DNA from: Mastigias papua
Taxonomy: Eukaryota; Cnidaria; Scyphozoa; Rhizostomeae; Mastigiidae
Direction of reading: 5' to 3'
Assembly (NCBI GenBank): GCA_964019165.1
Contig: OZ025281.1
Coordinates: 10,121,888 to 10,185,887 of the forward strand
Length of the DNA: 64,000 nucleotides
Shown here: positions 1-12,643 of the stretch, in pieces
Layout of the letters: every line of letters starts with the position of its first letter
Numbering within the stretch: position 1 is the stretch's first letter
The notes under the pieces: generated by a model
What the model saw: only the letters and a program-made list of their open reading frames with translations
What the model was told of the DNA's origin: nothing
Database searches by the model: none
Translations under genes and position numbers: made by a program

Positions 1-2904
1 CACACTATAAATGCACATCTGGTGACCTTGCACATAGCACATTTGGAAAGTCTGTTGCAAATCCTAAACCTAGGGAAAGCATGCCTTTCTTCCAGAGGGG
101 ATTTGGGGAATATCAACTGTGGGCCTTGGATAAAACTAGATGGACTGCCCCAAATAGTAGATATACCTGATAGTAATCGTAATGTTCTGTAGGTTAGAAC
201 TCATCATTCATAGCCTTCATATGAAGTAGTAAAAACTGCAATAGAACCTTTTTCTTGATATACTATTTACCAATTGATGGGTACATCTCAAAATTTATCC
301 CATAATATACACAAATAGCCCTAATGAGGGTACCACATGTATCAAACATCACTTTGGAGAATACATTCAACTTACATTTTAATATTTGATTATTTGTATG
401 TCTGTTTTAAAATTGCATTTTTTGAGGCACTATACCATACCTTTTCAGTATATGTTACAGGCTAATTACTCATAGCTCCTGAATAAGTGGGGGTGGGGGT
501 TACGATACATGGAGTGGGGAGTCATACTAAGTATGGTGGAGTAAAACTAAGTGGGGCAGGGGATTGGGTAATTCTCAAAATGAAATATAGATTTTGACAA
601 AGCATGGGGAATGGAAATTAGTCTCAATTTGTACCAATCTGCTTTCAAACAAAAACTTTGACAAAACCTCTGCAAATAATGCTCACTCATTATTTGAGAA
701 TGACTAAACATCATAAAGTTACAGTGTTGCTTACACATTGCAATTAAGAATATTCAAACTCAGTTCCTACCTTACCTTTTTGTGCAGTAATATATGAACA
801 CTTGATAGGTTAACAAATATAATCCTAATAAGAGTAGAGAGGTCATAGTAATAACAGGGGGGTTAAAAAATTGTTCCAATAATAAGAGTGGGGTCGCTCA
901 TTTAGGGCCATAGAATAGGCAATAAAAACATCAATCAAGAGTTGGCCATAGAAGTAAGTTATGCAAATATGAGCTCTGTCCAGAGGCCCGACTTCGGAAT
1001 ATGGCCTTTTACGACATCCCGAGTGTGCACGAGCAAAACGTCAGGTATGCAAGTGTGCACTTGTTCTCAGGTGTGCACTTGCAGTGCCTACTTGACTTTC
1101 GGCTTAGACAGTATAACGAGTTTAGTTATGCTCTGTTGTTTCTTACCCTGTGTTGAATTTCTTATGGTTTTTGTACCGAACAGCGGGCGCGTCAGCGGAG
1201 CAATTTGTACTTTAGTAATATCGCTGTGATGGTTGGAAAATATTCAAATTAGCCAAAAAACCACGACCTTTCGCCTTTCATTACCCTACCACACCCATCT
1301 CTGGGTGTGCATTATCATTTGCGACAAAAAATCTCGAGTGTGCAGTTGCCAAACTGCACAGTGTGGCCCAGAGGTGGCACCATGGGGGACTGACAAAAGG
1401 GTATGTTCAAAAGAGTGTGGTTCCCAAAAGTCCCCCAGTTTGATATAGCCGGTGCCACCCCTGGCTCTGCCCCTAGTAATATACGCAAAGTTTGAATACA
1501 CAGGGTCAATATGAAATGTAGGGACATATCCCACCAGGAATAAACCCGCAAAAGCGCTACGTGAAGCTAAGAAGACAATCTCTTCAGTTTGCTATGAAAG
1601 AGCTCTCTTCAGTAAGGGCTAGGTTGAAACTTTGGAGAAATTAGGTAATGATGGTGAAATGAAATTTGGTAAGCTCACCTTTCTCGTTGTTTTCTACTTA
1701 TCTTATTTTCTTCACACAAATAAAACTTTATTTATCCTGCTTCGCAACAATAGGCTTGGCGCCCTTATTTAAAGGGGCTTTCCTCTTGCTCATATACCAC
1801 AGCGAGGCTACAGTTACCATAATGAGGCAATTCACTTAGTGTTACACTTTTTAATTGAAAAATAGGTAGGGCACATGAAGGGCGGTAGCAAAGCTCACTT
1901 TCATGCCTCAAGAACAAAAACCAGGGATCTTTCTCTCAGTTCAATCAACAAAGACTGACACATGACGTGCACTGCATTTCACTAGATTCCAACTTAGTAC
2001 AGTGATATACTCCCAAGTCGATTTCAATGCACTGTCTATAGTTACATCATATTCATATCTCCAAAGGGGTGCAATATCTTGTTACAAATTCTTGGCATTA
2101 TTTTGTCATGTTTACTCTACGCATTGTATTGATATTCTTCGTTTCTTTTCTTAATGCTAAATTGCCCTATTTTTTACAGCAGCACAAATGAATTCACGTC
2201 ATCTGTCCGTAAAATGGCAACTATAATATCCGATTTTCAGGAATAATTAAGCCTGTTCCATTTGATTCACTTTGATTATGTTACCATTACTGCTCTGCAT
2301 TACCCTAATATTAGCATACTTACCACGTCATTTATTTACGTTGATTTGCATAGATTACAGGATGACCAATTTTCCCCATAGAAGAAAGAACCATCGTGGG
2401 GCACATGAGCTGAGGGGCACATAAGTTTAGGGGCACGCGAGCTGGACACCCATACCACACCTTAAATTCTAAGAACTACACCCAACTTAGAAAATGTGTA
2501 TGCTGCACTGATTCATCTATTAGAAACAGAGAATTGCTACAATAGTCTAGGCAGGATAATATATGGCATAAGACAGTTTGATTTGTCTCTAGACAGCTGA
2601 AACATGGATTTGTTACTATGTTAGGGTATCGCCCAGACTGTGTTTTCCAGATACAGGGCGTGTTTTAACAATTTGAGGGCGATTTGTAAAAAGTTTGAAA
2701 ACTTGGAGAAACTGTATCCATAATATTCCACTAATTGCAATTATTGTGATTTTCCCCTGGCATCTCCTTATTCGAAGGGAAAGTACATTTTCCTAACTAC
2801 ACGTAATATATACTGCCCGATATGCCCAACCATTCATAAACAATTGCTGGGGACATCAATGCATCAAGCATAAAACTATATTAAGGAAGAATATTTACAA
2901 GATT
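1..2904. other. non-coding region upstream of host exon 1
   Basis: I recognise no gene here. The stretch is AT-rich with scattered G-rich tracts (around 485-560 and 2395-2450, the latter with three GGGGCAC copies). Open frames near 942-1551 are short, overlap on both strands and have no recognisable domain. The promoter and any 5' untranslated exon of the host gene starting at 2905 should lie here or nearby, but I cannot place a TATA box or initiator with confidence. Confidence 0.5.
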
Positions 2905-2944
2905 ATGTCTGGGCACAGTGATCCTAATCCTCCTGGTCCTTCTG
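2905..2944 (+). CDS. host gene, candidate first coding exon
   Basis: The exon encodes MSGHSDPNPPGPS plus the first base of the next codon and ends at a perfect GTAAGT donor (2945-2950), so the intron is phase 1. It is a short, polar, proline-rich N-terminus without a signal peptide. It was chosen as the first exon because it has an ATG, a strong donor, and the same intron phase as all the hydrophobic exons downstream on this strand (7781, 11957, 37998, 43136, 46505, 49800) and the terminal exon at 61701. Joined to 7781 it reads through in frame with an Asp at the junction. The function is unknown. The short length means the call rests on splice phase and context, not on homology. Confidence 0.55.
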
Positions 2945-3854
2945 GTAAGTCGTTTCTAGGCAGATCTTCTCTTGCGAAGGTAAAAGTTTTAAGGTGCTAC
3001 ATGTTCACTTATCTCTTCTGAACGGCTGTAGAGGTATATTTAGCGCTGTCCTTTGTATTAGCATCTTATGAAACAATCTGCAGGGTGATAATTTAAGTGC
3101 GACCTTCGGTTGCTCTTTTATGAAAAGTTTTATTGGAGATGATGGCAACTGTCAAAATAATAAAGCAGTGATAACATGTTTTCAATATATACAATGGTAT
3201 TTCTTATATTAAACTTCTAACCATCTACATTTGAGCATTCGTTGAAAACAGTTTCTCTGAATTATCTTTGAGACCATTCGCAAAGGACGTCCCAACCTAA
3301 GGGGGAGGGAGGTCTGTTAAAATAGGACAAACTCAGACATAGAAAGGGGGTATTGACGCAATATGGACATTCAGGTCTTCAGAATGTTACGACAAGACAG
3401 CACCTAAGGATAACTAGTCACAAAAAGATGGCAATGAAGACTGTGACAAAGGAGGGAGCAACAAGTCATGATGATGAAGTACCAAAGCGTGATGTAGCGA
3501 CTGTTGTGGACATTGCAGCTTTTATGAAACAGCCACGCACAGAGACGGGCTTCTTAGATGAGAAGTGAATTATCACATGAATTTTTCAGATTTTTGTATA
3601 TTCTCTTCTACTAGAAATGGCAATTTAACAAAGATTTTAAATATTTTTATAGATAGACGCTTAATAGTTTTAGTATGAAATAGATGTGACATCCTTTATG
3701 AATGGTCCTTTACCAGTGAAATGAACTTTAAAACATGCCATAAAATCATTAGTGTCATTATTATGAGCTGTTGCTAAATTTTTTCACGGGGTTCTGTCTG
3801 TGGGCTTGTATGGCACTTCGTGTGGGCAAATACACTACGTTTTGAATTAAGAAA

Positions 3855-4085
3855 TTGTCACCTAGCTCTCTTCAGATTGAACCTAAACTTATGATAAACT
3901 CAGAACTGGTCCCTTATATAAAGAAGGTAAATCATCCAAACGCCGCAGACGCTATTTCAACTTCGATATGGACGTCGAAGACCATAAAGACCTTAAATCC
4001 ATTCTTTCATTCATGCTTAGAACATTTGACATATTGAATATTCATCCTAGAAATAAGTTACCTTTACACGATCAACACATTTTTT
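3855..4085 (+). pseudogene. N-family non-LTR reverse transcriptase relic
   Basis: Translated fragments match the thumb region of the minus-strand non-LTR element at 16515-18980. SLQIEPKLMINSELVP corresponds to SLQYEPKLFIDSELVP there. After a frameshift near 3930, RRRYFNFDMDVEDHK corresponds to LGRYFNFEMNNEVHK. No catalytic motif or nuclease remains. This is a dead fragment in intron 1 of the host gene, in the opposite orientation to the N copies of the main array. Confidence 0.75.
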
Positions 4086-4789
4086 GAAAAACTTCTTAAT
4101 ATCTCACACTAACAAATTTAAGTAAAACAGGGATCGCAGAGGCTAATGACGTCACCTATTCTATGCCAGGGTTTACTCTTTGCTCATAGCGAATGGGCAC
4201 CATGCAGCTGAGCTTGGGATTGGGGTAGGGTAGCAGCCGTTTAGTCAATGAAGTAAGCTCCTATTATTCCGACTCATAAATACAAAAGTACTTGTAGCGG
4301 TAATCTCTTTTAAGTTCCGTATCATTTTACTATCCGGTAACGTAATACTATGAAAAGTGGCAAACATTTTTCGATCCCAGATTCCATCCATATGTCAGAA
4401 CTGTAAATTCTGACTGTTTATACTGATGGCTATAGATCTTTTTGGGCCTTTCCATACAATTCCAAGTCGTCAATGTAAAGTAAATGGTTTGTTCTAGCTT
4501 TATTTGAGGGACGCTCCCATTCAGGGGATCATTCGTATGACAAATAGCAAATGTTATATGGCAATTATTTGAAATATTCTTCTTCCTATTTTTACTTTTT
4601 CAATTACTTCATCGGTACATATCAATATAACCATCCATAAATTTGTCGTCTCCTTTAGTGGACTTTGAACTCTTTGACTTCAGAGCTGCTGAGCATTCCT
4701 TCACACAGGAGTGGGGAATCGTATCATAAGCTTCATGATACTTAGTCTACGCAATTTATGAATTTCTCTTTCGACTTTGAACCTCTTTT

Positions 4790-5640
4790 GAAATCATTTT
4801 ATACAGTCATAAAGCATGCCTGAGAGTAATTTCCACGCAAGTGAAGACATGTTATGGGATGATAAGTGCTCACGGCTACAGCATCGGAAATGTGGTTGTG
4901 GATAGGCATAGTTTCTCCCTTGGTCACCAAGAGAAGTGTTTGACTTTGTCTAAAAATCTCTTGTGAGTCAATGAGAGGTGTGAGTAAAAGCTTTTGGATT
5001 TCTTCAATCAAAATCTTAAAACACCATCAGACTCTGGTGCTTTGTTATTGGAACACTTCCATAGCATGTACGTAACCTGTTCTTTGTGATGGTGATATCC
5101 TCTTGGTCCCTGTCCACTCTAACTTCGTTATATAACTTTTAAGCCACTCTGCATCTCTCCTATCTTCCCCATTGATGCTCCAAATATCAGATCAGAAAGC
5201 TCCTGCTTCTTCTGGACCTGGTGCTTCACTATCTTCTCATCCTTCGTCATTGTCTAAGTACTTGCAGAATCTCCTTTCATTATTGTTGAATAATAAGTTC
5301 TGCTGAAATTGATAGAACCTCTAGGTGTGTTTCTATTTTGGCTGTTATAGTATCAAGTCATTTACAAATTATGTTCATGACTGTCTGAAATCCTTGCTGT
5401 TTGATCTTATATCTCTTATTTAGTAAATCAGCATGTTTTTCTTCACAGTTTTTAGTTCTTTTAATAAATTAGTTCTTGATAGTTCATAGTTCAATGACTC
5501 TAGTTGGCGTTCCTGTCGTCTTTTCCGGCAAGGTCTCTTCTTCTCAGCTGTTTTAGATTTCATACCGTTCAATCTTGTTACTAGTGCAGCTCCACAATAA
5601 ATCAAATCAGTGATTTCACCGATGTCTGCTTATACCCAGC
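4790..5640 (-). pseudogene. P-family-like RLE non-LTR retrotransposon relic
   Basis: Read on the minus strand, short segments in several frames match the conserved order of the P elements at 19-34 kb. First comes a basic linker (CRKRRQERQLESLNYELSR, compare WKRRIRQKINEIRKHI in P1). Next is a segment with FNNNERRFCKYLDNDEG and DAEWLKSYITKLE. Last is a piece of the RT N-terminus with TYHPITCL, equivalent to NYRPISCL. Stops and frameshifts break every part, and no catalytic aspartates survive. It is much older than the array copies and belongs to a related but different subfamily. Confidence 0.75.
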
Positions 5641-5749
5641 AGCAGCACCACAATTAGTAGCACTAGTTTTATAGTATTATGTTTTATTATTATGACAAAC
5701 ACAATCACTGGATCGCTGATGCGACATTGACATCTATGATAGTATGAAG

Positions 5750-5905
5750 AGATGGATTTGCTAATTCAACCTACGTCCTTTTACCATCGCTGACGTCCCG
5801 GTCGCGTTGGGCAAAGCTGAAATGAGTTTAACATCTGAGACCATTTCCCTCATGTCCCGGTTGACTGGGAAACATGCTCGTCGAATTCAACGGTATGGAA
5901 CCCAG
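5750..5905 (+). repeat. diverged repeat shared with the ends of the duplicated block
   Basis: This stretch has the same order of short motifs as 36147-36294 and 45398-45545 (for example TTGCTAATTC, CGCTGACGTC, then a TGGGAAACATGC/CCCGGAAGCATCC-like block and GGTATGG). Those two lie just outside the DIRS-like 5' ends. Identity is moderate. It may be a repeat family present before the DIRS insertion. No function is visible. Confidence 0.45.
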
Positions 5906-6499
5906 TTTAAAATTTCATTTAACGATTACTTGAAAAGAATTAGCCAACGAGTTGCATCTTCTTATACTACCAAAAGAAGACTTTATGCTTCTCGTGTACT
6001 TCTATATGAGGTGCAAGACACTACAGGGACTATGAAAAGTACCAGTAATGACTGCAGCTACACTATTTGAGGTACATTATTTTTCTATAAGAATAGAATG
6101 TTTAAGACCACTGGGGCATGATTTGTCGAAAAGAATAAGGACATTGTTAGACATGGGTGGACCCAAGTGAGAATTTATACAAGTATTCAACTAACAACAT
6201 TTTTCAAGCAAGCAAATCCTAATGAGGCTAGTAGTCAACATCACCATTTGCAGGCTTGTACTGTGAAAGAGTATTAGCAAACGTCTTAAAAACGGTATGG
6301 GATCATCCATAAAGGATGTCCGCACAATTTTGGCAACTTTTTAACTCCCTCCCCCTTACCCATAACTGTCCACATTCTGCTCAACAGCCCCCCTCCCCAG
6401 TCCGTTTCAATAGAAATTGTGACCACCTTTTCAATTCTGGAAGGTTTATATAGCTTCCCTAAGAATATGCACGCATTCCCATGTTTTAACAAATCCTGT

Positions 6500-7550
6500 A
6501 TCCACAGTAAGGGGGGGGGGCAATGTTTTGAGCCAATCAGCTCATTGTTTTACATCAAAACTTGCCAATCAATCAGCTCAATTTTTTACATTCTCACTTG
6601 CCAATCAAAGCGTGTAAAAGACAATAAATGAGAAGCGAAAATAATTTTTGATCAGTTTTAGAAACAAAGGTGGCGTCATTGTCTTTATACTGTACAAAAA
6701 ACATCCCATACAAACCGCTGGTGTTCCAAGGAATATTTCCATTTTGCGTTCAGATTTTTACATTTTCATATAGCAGACAGATTTTCTAAAACTTTACAGC
6801 TTCCCTTTTCAAAATATTGCTGCAAGAAGGAGATATGAAGTCTTATAGTTAAAGCAGTTTTACCAGTATCTCTGATATAGGCTCTCCTTTGCAAGAACTG
6901 CTGAATGGGGCTCTCCCAGTCCAAATTTCACTTATACTGATTTCCGTTTTGCAGACATATTCCAAAAATATTTTTCCTTATAGTTTTATTTTGCCTCTCC
7001 TTCTATGTGTTGCTAGTCGAGTTACATACTGGAATGCCATTTTTACATAGTATGGTGATAGTGGCGGCACGAGCTAGTGAAATAAAAATTGAACGGAAAA
7101 ACATTTTAGGAATATGTCTGCAAAATTGACATCAGTATACGTGAAGTGTGGATTTGGAGGGCCCACTCAGCAGTTCTTGTAAAGGAGAGCGTATACCGAC
7201 CATACTGGGAAAATTGCTTTAACTATAGGACCTCATATCTCCAGTTTGCGGCATTATTTTGGAAAGGGAAGCGTTAAACCTTAAGAAAAATCTCTCTACT
7301 CCACAACAATGCAAAAATCTGAGTAGAAAAGAGAAATATCGCGTGCAACACCAGCTTTTGCATTGGGTGTTTCATATACAGAAAAGCTTATGACGCCGTC
7401 TATGTTTCTCAAACTTATCAAAACTGATTTTCTCTCCAATGTCTATTCTCTGTTCCGCATTTTGATTGGCAATTAGGGATGTAAACAAATCAGCTGATTG
7501 GCTGAAACCATCCCCCATGTTTGTATCCACTGTGCCTTTCAGCTACTCAT
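6500..7550. repeat. foldback (long inverted repeat) element
   Basis: The left arm (about 6500-6998) and right arm (about 7083-7550) are diverged inverted complements. Both contain CCAATCAGCT near the outside, CAGATTTTT in the middle, and GCAGACATATTCC near the centre. Spacing is colinear throughout and the loop is under 100 bp. No coding sequence is present, so this is a non-autonomous foldback or MITE-like insertion. Only the right arm is repeated in duplication copy B (from 37264), so the segmental duplication starts at the loop of this foldback. Confidence 0.8.
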
Positions 7551-7780
7551 CATATGCTATTATGTAGCAATATTCTTCAACAAACTGCTGACAGAAATCA
7601 GAAAGGTTAATAGAAAAATCAGACATATCGTACTACTACTACCTATTAATTGTTGCCAATATTCCTCTTGTTAATACACAATTATCTCTTACAGGTCAAT
7701 GATCGCTTCTTATAATACAAGAAGTGTTTGAATTTTATCCGCAAGATATCTTTATCATTCACAATATTTTTATATTTCAG

Positions 7781-7918
7781 ATACGACGTCAAAGTCTGAA
7801 ATGGTCGTCATTGGTATATGTAGTTGTACAACTATAGCAGGTGCAATTGGTGGATATTATGTCCTAGGAATTGCTGGGGCTGTGTCTTTTGCTCTTTCTT
7901 TTACCTTCTTGGCTCTAG
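7781..7918 (+). CDS. host gene exon, module 1 long exon (membrane helices)
   Basis: This 138-nt exon (46 codons) has TATATTTCAG before it and GTATGG after it, phase 1 at both ends. Joined to a preceding G it starts with DTTSKSE, followed by two hydrophobic stretches (VVIGICSCTTIAGAIGG and GIAGAVSFALSFTFLAL), consistent with a two-helix hairpin. The last helix continues into the short exon at 11957. Homologous exons lie at 37998 and 46505 with the same splice phases. Compared with 37998 it differs by a 3-nt indel and six substitutions, all changing amino acids, while the surrounding intron is almost unchanged. The family is not recognised. Confidence 0.65.
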
Positions 7919-8946
7919 GTATGGAACATAGATAATTGTCGTATAAAAAATACTGCAATAGCTTGATATTCTTAAGTTATTCACTATATTCGATTTATAA
8001 ATGCATTTATTCTTAGTTATTGACATCAATCTGAAACTTGATTTTGTAGCTCTATGAGAAAGTCATGCTTCTAGTGTCCTAACCTTCTCACTTTCAGCAA
8101 TGCTAATTGACATTCTTCTTCCCTTGATCCTTACAGAATACTCTTTCACATAGTCACATCAAGTTCGATAATATATTCAGTACACTTTTAGGTCTGTTGT
8201 ACTAACTGTAATATTACAATCTGACAGGAGATCACTTCCACACTTTTGCATTGTTGCAACTCATGAGTGTCTATGTCATTTTACCTATAAATGCACAATT
8301 CTTGTAGCTCTCAGAGTTTCAATATGATGAAAAATATGACGTGTCTTAATATGACTAAATGTAAAGCTGGGCTCCTCAAATCTTCTATTCTGACCCATTG
8401 TGTCTTCTAAAGGTCTTGGAGCACTTGCTATGATATTCGTTTAGGATGAGCTATTTCACCCCTCACCACATAAAAAGTGTTGTATGAGACAAATATCAAA
8501 AGTGTTAAGGGTACCTGTGAGACAGGGGTTTAAAATGTAATTACTGTAATTGACAGGCAATAGGAGTAGGAAATACTTGGGTGTTGAAAGCACTTTTATC
8601 AGGCATTTTAGGCTTGTAAGCGATCAAATAGTTTTTAACACTACCTTTCAGTCCCCATTGGGACTAGCAGTAGTCTAACAAAAGGTCATTTTCACTTCAG
8701 TGTAATATTCAAGTTTTTATGCATGGTATACCTGCAACTAAGTGAAAACGACCACTCTACAGGCTCCAAGCAATACGTTTTTATTACGGGTGAGATTCAA
8801 ATTAAGTGAAACTGCATACATATAGCGACAGGGATGCGATTAACGCAACAAGTTAAATACAAAAGGGAATTTAATACGTATACGCTAGAGCTGGGAACTT
8901 CTAGCTATAATTTAGACTAAGTCCCTGTAATCCTGTAATCATATTT

Positions 8947-9180
8947 CTAAATGAGAACTGTGACTCTACATTGAGAGGGGCAAGAGTCTTTGCGTGAAGA
9001 TTTCAAGTTGTTTTGCTTTCCTGGACCAACGTTAACAAAGAAATAATTTAAGTCAGTAGCAGTTCTCTTAGTTAGCCATTTATGAAGGACGCCGATATTA
9101 TCTAACTTGGATGATATAAGACGTTTTATATTTGTCCAAACCTGGCTGTCCTTGCATAATCCTAATACAAAGCTTAGCAA
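8947..9180 (-). pseudogene. CR1/Jockey-like non-LTR ORF2 fragment (copy A)
   Basis: The minus-strand frame contains VWTNIKRLISSKLDNIG and LNYFFVNVGP. This pattern is typical of the linker between the endonuclease and the reverse transcriptase in CR1/Jockey-type ORF2 proteins (compare NNYFCTIGTCLAKN in the CR1-like element at 54-57 kb). Only about 75 codons remain, with no active-site residues. An identical translation occurs at 39161-39394 in duplication copy B, so the insertion predates the duplication. Confidence 0.5.
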
Positions 9181-9289
9181 TATACTCCATATCGGCCAAC
9201 AGGATGAATCAAATGCTTTTCAAGCAGCAGCTATTGAAATACGCTTAGAACAACAACTCTGCGACAGCTGAAAAAACTTAACAAAATGT

Positions 9290-10150
9290 GACGCGATTTC
9301 AAGAAAAATATGTGTTGTTCATCTGTGGACGAGAATATCCACACACTGCTTCAAGTCCAGAACAATACAGGACAAATGTAAAGCCTGTGGGAAGCATATT
9401 AAATTTGAGAAATATTGTCGTTCCATAAAAAATGCATTCAAGCACATCAACCCTCTGGGACCCAACCACGACCCAGGCAAACCTTCTAACTCCAGTTCAT
9501 CTGAGGAAAGCCATACGGTTAACTACGAAAGCTGTTTCATTGAATAGCCCAGAAGATGCAAAATGTGCGGGAAAAATTGGAACGGTGTTGAAACAAAGAA
9601 GCGATAAGCTGGTGTCACGGTTATGTCACTCAAGAAAGAGCGGGATGTCTACTTAGTTCGGGATCTGCCAAGAATTAGGCCTTGTTATGCTGCATTTACA
9701 TCACATATTTACAACTACTCCCACGATATTTGTAATATGATTTTACAAACTCTTATTGGAAGACATAGGTCACTATTTGAAGAACTTGGGGAGCTAAAAG
9801 GAAAATAAATTGAACTGGCCATCGCTGAGAATGCAATCCCAGTATTCAACCTTCCCGACTCTTTCCTTTTCATGCCAAGAAAATACTAAAAAGTGCAGTT
9901 GCTGAATTAATCGCCAAAGGTATTATTGAAACACCCGATAACAAAAAAGCTCAATAGGTATCTCCAGTGGTGTTTATGCCTACGCCAAATTATGCTATTC
10001 GTTTATGCATTGGCAGAAAGGTTGCAAATCAAGCAATAAAAAGCACAATATATCCTTTTCCTACTCAATAAGGTATCACTCTTTCTTTGTATTGTGTTAC
10101 TGCCTTCTTCAAACTCAACTTTAATGAAGCGCACCACGAGCTTGCTTTGC
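9290..10150 (+). pseudogene. Ty3/gypsy-like gag-pol relic (copy A)
   Basis: Discontinuous plus-strand frames show gypsy-type order. A degenerate zinc knuckle (CKACGKHIKFEKYC, lacking the usual His) comes first, then a spacer with RDLPRIRPCYAAF. The RT N-terminus follows (GIIETPDNKKAQ, then VSPVVFMPTPNYAIRLCIG and ending FFKLNFNEAHHELAL). Within the RT the Trp codon of copy B is a TAG stop here (about 9955). There is no RT active site, RNase H or integrase. It is a long-dead relic in the host intron between exons 7781 and 11957. Confidence 0.75.
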
Positions 10151-11956
10151 TTGTCACATTATTACCTTCAACACGAGCATTAGTTTGTATCATAATAAAA
10201 TACTCCATTATTGCACTACACGATCTTTTACAAGAACCTGACTCAAGGCCTGTAAGTAAAAGTTTCCTGATTTATGGCCACATTTTAGTACTAAAAATTT
10301 CTTAAAGTTTCGTAATTTGCTGAGAAAATTATTTTGAAAAGGAAAACACAACATAAAATATATTGCATTTATAGTGCCCATGAGACTTTCTTGCTTTTAA
10401 GCACACGAAACATACTGTAGTGGACACTTTAAAATTCTTCAAAGAATAAAGTGCTTCTGAAACTGTGAAAGATTGCATAGAAAGTTGGAAAGTTTCTTAA
10501 CTCTCTCCTTGCAGTTCTAAACGACGTTTCTTAAATTTTAGGCTGTTAAGCAATATTTTTCTTATAAACCAGTTTCTTATTAGAAAAATGTAATGCAGCC
10601 AGTATTTCAACACGCCTTAACTGGGTTATTGCAAGGCCTTTCCAATGTTCCAAAATACTGCTGATGGTATCATGGTATAAGGCAGGAATAGGGCTGAACA
10701 GCTCTGTTCTTAAGAACACTCTCTCTATGAGAAGTAAGATGTATTGAATGTAGACGAGAGTACTGTATTATGCAACTAGAGTTCAATGGTGTCTTATTTA
10801 TGAGTTCTGCTTCTTGGTTCAAATCGATGTCTTGAATCAGCGAAGAAGGGTATTGTAAGTCATAGTAAAGACATTGTAAGCGGATATATATGGGATTTAG
10901 GAAAGTCTTTACCCTACTTTTTGCAGTTCAAAATTGTTTTCATTCAACACAGAACTGTTCTTTCATTTTACTTATTTTATAGCTGTGATTCATAGAACTT
11001 CCATCCAGCTCAAATGTAGACAAACAGTCCCTTGGCCCTCACATAAAATTTTATGTTGTTCCGTCTATTAAGACCACGTCAAACACCTACCATGAAAGTA
11101 GTGTAGTAGCAGTATAGTAATTGAATTGACATATTGAAATGAAAACTTTGCTTTCTTCAGCCCTCACAAATTCATAGCAGACCCGAACAGCGTGTAACGT
11201 CCTGGGTTGAAGTCGTGTACAGTACAAATTGTGTTGGATGTCATATGTGATTGTGAATTGTGTTTCCTGTCTCCATGTTGGTGTTACTGTACAGTCTCCT
11301 TGCAATGTCGTGCTATGTTTAATTACGAATGGTTTAAGTGATTTTTATCTGTATTGTGTCACCGTACGATTTATTATATTATCGAATGACTCCATATGAT
11401 TAGTTTAGTTAGATTACATACTCGCATAGAAAGAAGTCGTGTTTTGTTGCGCTTGTCTGAGCTTAGGCTTCTGGGCCTAAGCGTGTCCCCTCAACGCTAT
11501 CAAAAGAACCCCAAATCGTTACAAGCGGCTCAAGTACACTGCAGTCCAGAAAACATTGGGATGGCGATAAGCGAGGGGATTGAATAGACTGAAAGTAAAT
11601 AACAGGGAGATTACAAAGAAAGGGGATTTAGAAAAGGTTTCCAATGCCCGGTTGTTAGCAACATACCTTTAGTGGTTGAGGTGCTGTAGCCTTTTCTTTC
11701 CGCTCGTACGTAACTGAGTGAGCGATAAGGAAACTCAAAATTATTCATGCAGTTTGCTTAAACAATTAACAATCGGAAAAATGTCTTACAACGAGATAAG
11801 ACAACGCCCTTCTGACAATAAAATAATAAACGGGGATTGGGGAGGGGTATTGAAGTAAGAGCATCTTGCTACACAACTTTTGCAAAGATAAATAGTCAGA
11901 TATACTTAAACAATTTCAACAATACCATTTGCAACATTTGTGCTTTTCTTTTTCAG
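10151..11956. other. intron, no recognisable gene
   Basis: The sequence is repeated almost exactly at 41346-43135. Short open frames on both strands are present in both copies and are identical, but they have no domain, start context or splice support. I treat this as intron sequence between the two exons of module 1. Confidence 0.6.
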
Positions 11957-11989
11957 CTGTATGTGGCATCGTTTTGTCTCATCTCAAAG
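11957..11989 (+). CDS. host gene exon, module 1 short exon
   Basis: This 33-nt exon lies between CTTTTTCAG and GTAAAG, phase 1 at both ends. With the G from the preceding exon it encodes AVCGIVLSHLK, which finishes the last hydrophobic helix of the module and adds a short basic end. Counterparts are 43136-43168 (AVCDFLLCPLK) and 49800-49829 (VYWIIRRKSK), with similar flanking intron sequence on both sides. The six substitutions between copies 1 and 2 change five amino acids and none is silent. Very short exons are hard to prove by eye. The recurrence in three tandem modules is the main support. Confidence 0.55.
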
Positions 11990-12057
11990 GTAAAGGTATA
12001 TTTCATGCATTAAAGTTTAATTGTCGTTTTGATAATGAAATATGACAGTAAGTGGTC

Positions 12058-12643
12058 TTACTGTACTAGAGCTTGTACACAACTCTTCACGCATTGGACT
12101 ATACTTCCCATGCTTGTATAATGGGTACAGTGAATGCCCTCACGACACAATTGTGAGAAAACTGGCTTCATGGCCTTGGTGAAATAAAATGGAGCTAAAC
12201 TTAATCCATAGCATAGGCATTGAAATTCATATAGGGTGTTGCGCCATATGAACCTTAGATAGTTACGATGGTGTTTCGCAATTGGCAAGGAAAAGCAAGC
12301 ATCTTGCAGATCCAGAGAAATCATAAAGGCATTCCGTTTAATGAGGGGTAAAATTGTAGGAATATGCTCCATTTTAAAACGCTTCTTCTCGAGGTGTCTA
12401 TTAATATCTTGAGATTAATGATCGTTCTGAAGCCTCCAGATTTTTTCCGTCGGGTGAAATTATTGGATATGAAGTGGGATTTAGTTGGCATAACTAAGAT
12501 TATAGCTCCTTTAGAAAGTAGAACCTCAATTTCTGCATCAATGCAAGACATTTAATTGTCATCAAGGTGAAGGGAGGTAGGTGGGGAGCGCTGAAAGGGA
12601 GCCAAATTGAAATCAATGGGAATGCTATTAGCAAGGTTCAAAA
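12058..12643 (-). pseudogene. DIRS-like retrotransposon RT fragment (copy A)
   Basis: The minus strand encodes the N-terminal half of a DIRS-type reverse transcriptase. The segment IDAEIEVLLSKGAIILV is followed by SGGFRTIINLK, then after a frameshift near 12365 by FMISLDLQDACFSLPIAK and FQCLCYGLSLAPFYFTK. The catalytic YxDD motif, RNase H, methylase-like domain and tyrosine recombinase are absent. The element breaks off about 70 bp downstream of host exon 11957. The rest continues at 13148-13156, 15785-16068 and 34899-36105, separated by later insertions. Copy B has the same element uninterrupted. Confidence 0.8.

Noticed and set aside
942..1551. Overlapping frames of 70-95 codons on both strands
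   Set aside because: Short, mutually overlapping, with no motif, splice context or repeated copy.
8098..8137. Possible 39-nt phase-1 exon after CTTTCAG reading AMLIDILLPLILT
   Set aside because: The frame and acceptor are attractive and it is present in copy B, but there is no GT donor at its end (TTACAGAATAC).
11087..11587. Short frames that are identical in both duplication copies (72 and 63 codons)
   Set aside because: Identity reflects the recent duplication and not selection. They have no domain, and flanking non-coding sequence is just as conserved.
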